From: Azohydromonas aeria | GTDB lineage: Bacteria > Pseudomonadota > Gammaproteobacteria > Burkholderiales > Burkholderiaceae_C | Length of the DNA stretch: 38,004 nt | Reading direction: 5' to 3' | Assembly (NCBI RefSeq): GCF_009760915.1 | Contig: NZ_VIDQ01000073.1 | Location: 1 to 38,004, forward strand | In this document: piece after piece, positions 32,619-38,004 of the stretch | Layout of the letters: each line of letters begins with the position of its first letter | How positions within the stretch are numbered: position 1 is the stretch's first letter | Notes under the pieces: generated by a model | The model's database searches: none | What the model saw: only the letters and a program-made list of their open reading frames with translations | What the model was told of the DNA's origin: nothing | Translations under genes and position numbers: made by a program

Positions 32619-32648
32619 TCCCGGTGCCGGCACGGCGGGCGACCGGGA
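32619..32648 (+). terminator. Nested hairpin after ETF-QO
   Basis: The outer arms TCCCGGT and ACCGGGA enclose an inner GCCG/CGGC stem with a GCA loop. It begins 9 bases past the ETF-QO stop. It is a candidate transcription end or stabilising structure; there is no T-tract. Confidence 0.4.
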
Positions 32649-32884
32649 GCTTGACCCCGTTCCCCCTGCATTCGCGCTGGGAGGAATGTCCCGTGCGCGG
32701 CGGGAGATTTGTCGCCGCCGCGCAGGGAGCTTTGACTCTGGGTGGCGCCGGGGCGCGTTCCTAGCATGGCTGCACCATGAACGAATCCCCATTGACCTCG
32801 GCGGCAGTCAATCAGCGCGGCATGCGCCCGGTTGCCCTGTCCGCACCGTCGTCCCGCATGGGCGACGCTGAAGGAGATGGCGCC

Positions 32885-33097
32885 ATGAACACCTCGAACT
32901 CGCAGCCCGTTGTTTACGAGCTGTGTTTCGAATCCCTGGAGGACCCGTGCCGCAGCTGCGCCTTTCCGTGCGACGCCGGCGGCCATGTCGACATGGACCG
33001 CCTGGGCGAGCGGGTGCTGTGCGAATACCTCTATGCCCGCACCGTGATCGGCCGCGAGTTCCGCCTGCCGGCGGTCCGGCGGCGCGAGCGGCGCTGA
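32885..33097 (+). CDS. Small Cys-rich protein of unknown function
   Basis: A 70-residue soluble protein with no signal or membrane helix. It contains four cysteines: two in DPCRSCAFPCDAGG plus one each in ELCFES and RVLCEYL. The CxxC-x3-C pattern suggests a metal (zinc) or iron-sulfur site. The C-terminal half, HVDMDRLGERVLCEYLYARTVIGREF, is followed by a basic tail (RRRERR). AAGGAG eight bases before ATG 32885 fixes the start; an earlier ATG at 32777 lacks a site. Short proteins of this pattern occur in Burkholderiales without assigned function. It stands alone between ETF-QO and the PepSY gene. Confidence 0.75.
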   Translation: MNTSNSQPVVYELCFESLEDPCRSCAFPCDAGGHVDMDRLGERVLCEYLYARTVIGREFRLPAVRRRERR

Positions 33098-33163
33098 TCC
33101 GGACATCCGCCTGGGCCGCCGACGTTCGCCGTGCGATGGACGCGGCCCGAAGCGAGCCGGTCG

Positions 33164-34291
33164 TCAGCTCGTGGGCGCGGTCCGGGCCGCTTTCGGAAGG
33201 GCACGCTTTCGAAGCTCGGCCCGCCTCCTGGCGAGCTGGTTGCGCGTCCAGAGCCAGAGGCCGGACGCCGCGAGCAGGGCCAATGACATCCCGAGCAATA
33301 CGTTGAGTGCCCGCGTCACCAGCCCGCCGTAGAACCCCGTGTGCAGCGGGTAGAGCCAGCTGTAGATGCGCGCAGCCGCGCCGGCCTGGAAAACATCGTC
33401 GGTGCGCAGCAATCGGCCATCGTACTGGTCGAAGAAGACGAAGGTGCGTCCGAGCTGGTGCGCCTCCCCGGGCAGTTGCATGCGGACCGCAACGGCCGCC
33501 TGGGAATGAGCAGGCAGCATGATCCTCGTGACCCGTCCCGCCGGGAAGATGGCCCGGGCCTTCCTGACCATGTCGTCCAGCGAGGCGGGTGCACCCGCGC
33601 TGCCTGAAGACTTCGGTGCCACCTGCACCGGCCCTTTCCCCGTGAGCGCCGCCAGCAGCGGCTCCGTGACGGCGTCGTACAGCGCCAGTGCGCTGCCCGT
33701 GGTGGCGATGACGACGAGAAAGGCGCCGGCCAGCACGCCGGCCAGCTTGTGCAGGTCGAGCCAGACACGCACGGGCGAGGCGCCCCACTTGACCTGGAAG
33801 GCCTGCTTCCAGCGGCCGCGCTTCGGCCACCACAGCCCGACACCCAGCGCGATCAACCCAAGGGTCGCCAGGCCGGCCCAGCCCAGGACCGCCTTTCCCG
33901 CATCGCCTGACATCAGGTGGACGTGAAGGTCGGTGAGCCACCCTGCGGCCGAGTCGTGGGTGTCGCGCACGCCAAGGACCTGCCCGCTGTACGGATCGAC
34001 GTACGCACGCATGCGGCTGCCGGCATACCAGGCCTCGGCCGCGTCACGCGGCGCGGCCGGCAGAACGATGAGCCGGAGCGCCTCCCCGGGCCGGGCCTCG
34101 CGCGCGCTGGCAGCCAGCGTGTCGAGCGGCACCGCCGAGGCCCGCGCCTCCACCTGACGCAGCGAGGGGTTGAGGACGCCGTCGATCTCCTTGGAGAAGG
34201 TGATGAAGGCTCCCGTGCCGCCACTGACGAGCAGCAAGCCCGCCAGAGTCAGGCCCACGTACCGATGCAGCCAAGACGCAAGCTTGCGCAT
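33164..34291 (-). CDS. PepSY-domain transmembrane protein (iron-uptake associated)
   Basis: A 375-residue inner-membrane protein of the PepSY-associated TM family. Membrane helices: about 12-32, 135-155, 183-205 and 328-350. Histidines typical of the family sit at their ends (LHRYVGL, DLHVHLMSGD, WLDLHKLAG, PLHTGFYG) and may bind haem or metal, as in ferric-reductase-like members. The two periplasmic PepSY-like domains lie between helices 1-2 and 3-4. It diverges from a TonB-dependent receptor across a Fur-box-like palindrome and probably acts in reducing or processing the imported metal complex. AGGGAAGG precedes the ATG closely. Confidence 0.9.
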   Translation of the reverse strand: MRKLASWLHRYVGLTLAGLLLVSGGTGAFITFSKEIDGVLNPSLRQVEARASAVPLDTLAASAREARPGEALRLIVLPAAPRDAAEAWYAGSRMRAYVDPYSGQVLGVRDTHDSAAGWLTDLHVHLMSGDAGKAVLGWAGLATLGLIALGVGLWWPKRGRWKQAFQVKWGASPVRVWLDLHKLAGVLAGAFLVVIATTGSALALYDAVTEPLLAALTGKGPVQVAPKSSGSAGAPASLDDMVRKARAIFPAGRVTRIMLPAHSQAAVAVRMQLPGEAHQLGRTFVFFDQYDGRLLRTDDVFQAGAAARIYSWLYPLHTGFYGGLVTRALNVLLGMSLALLAASGLWLWTRNQLARRRAELRKRALPKAARTAPTS

Positions 34292-34696
34292 ACCTTCCCT
34301 GTCTCCTAAATGCGACTAATTCGCATTGTAGTTTACGTTCCTTGATACGCCCGGTAGCATCGGCGCCTGCATCAGCACAGGAATGGAGTTCTGCCCGCTG
34401 GATTTCGCCCCGGGATCACCCTGGTCGGCATCGGCGACGGGTCGCGCATGGGCCTGCACCAACCGGAAAACAACAAGACCAGGGGTCCTGCTCCACGGCG
34501 CCGGCGTGACGTGCCTCGACGCGGCAAAGCTCCAACAAGTGCCGGCATCGACAGGCGATGCCGAAACCCAAACCATCTCGCCCCGGCAACTGCTGCTCCG
34601 CGGCAATTGCTTCCAACCCCTGCCTGCCACCGGCCCGCCGCGCGCAGCCTTCGGGATTCATTCTCCACCGGGACTTTTCGCGTCCAAGCTTTCAAA
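34292..34696. other. Divergent control region of the metal-uptake locus
   Basis: About 400 bases between the PepSY and receptor genes. The Fur-like palindrome lies next to the PepSY start. The remaining 370 bases upstream of the receptor are open in several frames, but their translations (for example the frame continuous with the receptor) are Arg/Pro-rich and not protein-like. No cobalamin or other riboswitch consensus was recognised. The receptor leader is thus long and unexplained. Confidence 0.45.
34309..34327. promoter_or_regulatory. Fur-box-like 19-bp palindrome
   Basis: AATGCGA and TCGCATT are perfect inverted repeats with a 5-base centre, 19 bases overall, the length of a Fur box. 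It is AT-richer than the consensus-poor surroundings and lies between the divergent PepSY and receptor genes, 17 bases from the PepSY start. It matches Fur in size, symmetry and ends (AAT/ATT), but the inner bases are GCGA rather than GATA. Confidence 0.55.
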
Positions 34697-36724
34697 ATGG
34701 TTTCCAGCAAGAAGAAGATCGTTCTCGCCATCGGCATGGCATTCGGTGTGTCCGCCAGTGCACAAGAACCCGCGGATGGCAGCGCCACACCGGCCATGAC
34801 GCTTGGCCAGATCACGGTTCTCGGTCAGGCGACCGGTCCGCTGGCGACCCGCAACGTGCTCACCTCGGTGGATGTGCTGCAGGAGAGCAGGATTTCCAGC
34901 CAGGCGGTCAACCACAACTGGCAGCTGTTCGGGCAAATGCCCGGCGTGATGCTGACGCAGTATGGCCAGGGCACGGTGTCGGGAAAGATCTCGATGCGGG
35001 GTTTCACCGGCGAGGGGGAAATCAACGCCGTCAAGCTGCTGATCGACGGAGTGCCCAGCAACACCAACGACGGGATGATGCCGTACATCGACCTGGTGCC
35101 GCTGCTGGACATCCAGTCGATCGAGCTGGTGCGGGGCACCAATGACCCCAGGTATGGCCTGCACAACATTTCCGGCAACGCCAATATCGTGACGAAGATC
35201 GGCGGCAATTATCGGACCGTCCGGGCCGGTTATGGCAGCTTCGCTACCCGGGATCTCCAGGCGGCCGTGGGCATTGACGACGGCAGTTTCTCGCAAAACT
35301 ATTCCATCGCTTACCAGAATACCAACGGCTACCGCGCCCACTCGGATGCCGAGAAACTCAGCTTTTCAGGAAAGTGGTTCTACTCGCCGGATGCGGGCAA
35401 CAGCCGCTATGGCCTGATCGTGCGGCACCACGATGTGACGGCGGAAGAGCCCGGCTTCCTGACGCGGGCCCAGGCCCGTGCCGACCGGGACCAGTCGATG
35501 CCCCACAACGCCACCGACGGCGGGACGCGGCGCATGAGCCAGGTGGCCTTGCAGGCGGAGACCGACCTGGGCAACCAGCTGTTCTGGACGGCGCAGCTCT
35601 ACAACAACGACATCGATGACCGCCGCTTCGTGACCTTTTCCGCCGGGAGCTCCCAACAGGAGCGCATCGTCGCCGAAAACCATGTCGGGGCGTCCACGAC
35701 CCTGACGTGGCGTCCCGCGCCCACATCGGCCGGCCAGTTCACGGTGGTCGGTGGGCTCGATACGGAACGGCAGGACAACGAAAATCGGCGCTACTTCACC
35801 GCCGCCCGGCAGCGAACGGAACTCAACCGGAACCAGCAATTCGACTTCAATACCGTCGGTGGTTTCGTCCAGGCCATCTACAAGCCTACTGCGGCGCTGA
35901 CCATCACGCCGGCTTATCGGGTTGACAAGCTGTCCGGCAGCTTCACCAACGCGCTCAATAATCGTGATTCTGACATCAACGATTACGGCCTGATCCGCCA
36001 GCCGAAGATTTCCGCCGTCTACAAGCTGGACAATGGCTATTCGGTGTACGGCAACTGGGGCCGGACGTTCCAAGTGGGCATCGGCGCGGCGAGCTACAAG
36101 GTCAACCAGGCCAACGACCTGGAGCCCTCCATCAACACCGGATGGGAAACGGGCGTCAAGTTCCGTCCCCTGCAGTGGGTCGAGGGCCGCATCGCGCTGT
36201 GGCAGCAATATGCGACGAACGAAGCGCGCCGAAAGATCAACGACCCGAGCAACAGCTCGGAGAATATCGGCGAAACCCGGCGCCGCGGGATCGATCTGCA
36301 ATTGAACGTGCAGCCCACCGCGCGGCTCGGGATCTGGGTCGGCGCGGCCGTGCAGCGCGCGGTCATCATGAAGGCCGACGCGGCGTCGATTGACACGCAG
36401 GGCAATGAGATCGATCACGTGCCCCACCTGCTGTACAACTTGGGCGTCGATTACAAGGTGACCGATGCGCTGCGCCTCTCGGGCTCGGTGGCTGGACAGA
36501 GCAGCTATTATCTGAACCGGCAGAATAATACCGACAAATTCGGCCAGTATTTTCTCGTGAACGCGTCCGCCGTCTACAGCTTCAGTGACAAGCTCGATCT
36601 GGAGCTTCAGGTGCGCAATCTCGCAAACCGGTATTACGAGTATGTGTGGCTGAACGGCTCGGAAACCCTGCATGCGCCGGGCAATCCGCGCAGCGTGCAC
36701 CTCATGCTCACCGGCCGCTTCTGA
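34697..36724 (+). CDS. TonB-dependent outer-membrane receptor
   Basis: A 675-residue siderophore/metal receptor. Signal peptide 1-22 (cleavage near SASA-QEP). A TonB-box-like segment QITVLGQ (38-44) precedes the plug domain (about 50-165: ISMRGFTGEGEINAVKLLIDGVPSN, IELVRGTNDPRYGLHNISGNANIVTK). The 22-strand barrel follows and ends MLTGRF, with the terminal Phe needed for barrel insertion. The ligand is not evident. The start at 34697 is the one that yields a signal peptide; no good ribosome site is seen. Codon third positions are visibly less G+C-rich than in neighbours, which hints at horizontal origin. It is likely iron-regulated through the palindrome upstream. Confidence 0.92.
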   Translation: MVSSKKKIVLAIGMAFGVSASAQEPADGSATPAMTLGQITVLGQATGPLATRNVLTSVDVLQESRISSQAVNHNWQLFGQMPGVMLTQYGQGTVSGKISMRGFTGEGEINAVKLLIDGVPSNTNDGMMPYIDLVPLLDIQSIELVRGTNDPRYGLHNISGNANIVTKIGGNYRTVRAGYGSFATRDLQAAVGIDDGSFSQNYSIAYQNTNGYRAHSDAEKLSFSGKWFYSPDAGNSRYGLIVRHHDVTAEEPGFLTRAQARADRDQSMPHNATDGGTRRMSQVALQAETDLGNQLFWTAQLYNNDIDDRRFVTFSAGSSQQERIVAENHVGASTTLTWRPAPTSAGQFTVVGGLDTERQDNENRRYFTAARQRTELNRNQQFDFNTVGGFVQAIYKPTAALTITPAYRVDKLSGSFTNALNNRDSDINDYGLIRQPKISAVYKLDNGYSVYGNWGRTFQVGIGAASYKVNQANDLEPSINTGWETGVKFRPLQWVEGRIALWQQYATNEARRKINDPSNSSENIGETRRRGIDLQLNVQPTARLGIWVGAAVQRAVIMKADAASIDTQGNEIDHVPHLLYNLGVDYKVTDALRLSGSVAGQSSYYLNRQNNTDKFGQYFLVNASAVYSFSDKLDLELQVRNLANRYYEYVWLNGSETLHAPGNPRSVHLMLTGRF

Positions 36725-36837
36725 CCCCGGCAAGGCCCCGCGTCGTGCGCCGGTGCGCCTGATCCCGGCAACCCGGCAGCCCGGCGCCGGGGCCGCGCCA
36801 CCCGCTCCGAACCCCCACGAAGAACAGGAACACGACC

Positions 36838-37572
36838 ATGAAAGCAACGCAGCGCCTCCTCGCGGCGGCCCTTGCCGCCTCGCTGTGCGGCCTGGCCCAG
36901 GCCCACGGCATCTGGTTCGCGCAGCGCGCGGGCAGCCTCGCGCTGGTCTATGGCGACGGCGGCGAGGACCTCGACGTCGTCAAGCGCCTGCCCAAGCTGA
37001 CCGCGGTCGGCGGTCTGGACGCGTCGGGCAAGCCGGTCGCGGCGCCGCTGCTGACCGAAGGCCGCATGGCCTTCGTCGACCTGGCGCACAAGCCGGCCGT
37101 GCTGACCGCGGCCATGAACAACGGCCTGTGGTCGCGCGACGCCGCTGGGAAGTGGCACGGCAAGGGACAGGATGAGGTGCCCGATGCCGCGGTCAGCGGC
37201 CGCTACCTGAAGTACGCGACGCACCTGGTGGCGCTGCCCGCCGGTGCGCTGGCGCCGGCACCCGGGCTGGCCCTGCAGATCGTCCCCGTGGGCGCCACCT
37301 TTCCGAGGCACAAGGACGAGCCGCTCACGGTGCAGGTGCTCTTCGAAGGCAAGCCGTTGCCGCGCGCCAGGGTCTGGCGGGACGTGGTCACCGACCCCGA
37401 TGCCGACGCGCTCGTCTGCGATGCCGAGGGCCGCGTCACGCTCCCGGTGCGCAATCAGGGCCTCAATGTCCTGAAGGCCGAGCACGAGTCGGCGCCCGTT
37501 GATGGCCACAAGGCCCGCATGACGCACCACCTGGCGACGCTGAGCTTCATCCTTGAGCACGCGCCGGAGTGA
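36838..37572 (+). CDS. DUF4198 periplasmic protein (metal-uptake associated)
   Basis: A 244-residue secreted protein. Signal peptide 1-22 (LCGLAQAHG). The mature N-terminus begins HGIWFAQR, whose His may bind metal. Two beta-sandwich regions follow; the second (LTVQVLFEGKPLPRARVWRDVVTDPDADALVCDAEGRVTLPV) is a Cna/B-like or transthyretin-like domain, typical of DUF4198 proteins linked to nickel, cobalt or iron uptake. It ends with HKARMTHHLATLSFIL, which supplies further histidines. It lies 113 bases after the receptor gene on the same strand and probably shares its function. AGGA nine bases before the ATG supports the start. Confidence 0.87.
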   Translation: MKATQRLLAAALAASLCGLAQAHGIWFAQRAGSLALVYGDGGEDLDVVKRLPKLTAVGGLDASGKPVAAPLLTEGRMAFVDLAHKPAVLTAAMNNGLWSRDAAGKWHGKGQDEVPDAAVSGRYLKYATHLVALPAGALAPAPGLALQIVPVGATFPRHKDEPLTVQVLFEGKPLPRARVWRDVVTDPDADALVCDAEGRVTLPVRNQGLNVLKAEHESAPVDGHKARMTHHLATLSFILEHAPE

Positions 37573-37582
37573 CCCGGCGCCA

Positions 37583-37610
37583 GGCCCCCGCCCGTCACCC
37601 GCCGGGGGCC
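37583..37610. terminator. Stem-loop between convergent genes
   Basis: Arms GGCCCCCG and CGGGGGCC are perfect complements around 12 bases. It lies 10 bases after the DUF4198 stop and 7 from the stop of the convergent orphan gene, so it can end both transcripts. No T-tract. Confidence 0.45.
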
Positions 37611-37617
37611 GCCCGGC

Positions 37618-37899
37618 TCAGCGCCCCGGCGCGTACAGCCGCGTCAGCCGCCGCCCGTCGCGCGTGCGATGCCGGCCCCCGCGCGGCTCCAGGCCGTAGT
37701 CGCCCAGCACCTCGAACACCTGCACCGCTTCGAGCAGCCGGGCCGTCTCGACCACGTGCAGCAGTTCGCCGTCGGCGTCCGCGATGCCGATGCGCAGCGG
37801 CGGCACGGCCGGGTCGGCCGGCGGCTGCTTCTCGTGCAGGTCGTCCAGGCGGCGGCGCAGCGCCGCCGCGTCGAGGGGATGGAGGGCGATCTCGTTCAT
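37618..37899 (-). CDS. Hypothetical 93-residue protein
   Basis: A soluble protein without signal or membrane helix. It begins MNEIALHPLDAAALRRRLDDLHEK, a probable helix, then LRIGIADADGELLHVVETARLLEAVQVFEVLGDYGLEPRGG, an alpha/beta section, and ends in a basic tail. No family recognised. Codon use fits the genome. The start is set by the first ATG; no good ribosome site is visible. It converges with the DUF4198 gene. Confidence 0.6.
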   Translation of the reverse strand: MNEIALHPLDAAALRRRLDDLHEKQPPADPAVPPLRIGIADADGELLHVVETARLLEAVQVFEVLGDYGLEPRGGRHRTRDGRRLTRLYAPGR

Positions 37900-38004
37900 G
37901 AGGAGCTGTGTCTTGTCTCGTGCTGCAGTCCCGGGCGCCTGGCGTTGGACGCGGGTGCGGGGCGGGAGCGGCGCGGCGGGGACGCCCCGGCGCGCCGGCC
38001 ATGG

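Noticed and set aside
32777..32884. N-terminal extension of the four-cysteine protein from an ATG at 32777
   Set aside because: No ribosome site there, whereas AAGGAG precedes ATG 32885, and the extension is unlike the rest.
34328..34696. Possible cobalamin riboswitch ahead of the TonB-dependent receptor
   Set aside because: No B12-box sequence or conserved junction was recognisable. The region also lacks a protein-like frame.

Overview
The window is strongly G+C-rich, with G or C in almost every third codon position. Its gene content fits a betaproteobacterium of the order Burkholderiales, probably Comamonadaceae. The clues are etfB-etfA next to acyl-CoA genes, an ActP/DUF485 pair, a MaoC hydratase, a PepSY/TonB-receptor iron locus, LysR-ACS transporter pairs, and hairpin repeats of the TCATCCCGGC-GAAA type. 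The genus is not determined. No rRNA, tRNA, CRISPR array, integrase or insertion sequence was seen.

Layout. 1-5700: a truncated methyltransferase-like lipoprotein, a small secreted charged protein, then a minus-strand pair of a PstS-like periplasmic binding protein and a 1017-residue membrane GGDEF/EAL protein. Upstream lie a coupled small ORF, a Pho-box-like direct repeat and about 850 bases with no convincing gene. 5711-8872: a soluble GAF-PAS-GGDEF-EAL protein, converging with and overlapping a glyoxalase-fold gene, then a GNAT acetyltransferase. 9179-11724: a Tat-exported intradiol dioxygenase, a metallophosphatase and a DUF2242 lipoprotein. 11787-16699: a divergent LysR regulator and a purine/ureide module (ACS-family transporter, UraD, two 5-hydroxyisourate hydrolases of which one carries a Tat signal, a purine-type deaminase), then the fluoride channel CrcB. 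16757-18604: a lipoprotein copper-radical oxidase preceded by an 8-codon minicistron.

18854-27783 is a minus-strand run devoted to acyl-CoA and acetate metabolism: acyl-CoA ligase, DUF485 plus ActP, then an operon of acyl-CoA dehydrogenase, MaoC hydratase, etfB and etfA, followed by an aldo/keto reductase. Divergent from it are a hybrid histidine kinase overlapping an OmpR-type regulator, and then ETF-ubiquinone oxidoreductase. Together these cover substrate uptake, CoA activation, oxidation, hydration and electron delivery to ubiquinone. 32885-37899: a small Cys-rich protein, then a metal-uptake locus (PepSY membrane protein divergent from a TonB-dependent receptor around a Fur-box-like palindrome, and a DUF4198 periplasmic protein), and an orphan 93-residue protein. 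From 37900 to the end no gene is supported.

Three enzymes or enzyme copies whose relatives are often cytosolic or fungal appear to be exported here (intradiol dioxygenase, one HIU hydrolase, copper-radical oxidase). The most novel-looking arrangement is the binding protein paired with the HBM-type GGDEF/EAL sensor beside a Pho-like box, which may be a periplasmic-ligand-to-c-di-GMP signalling unit.
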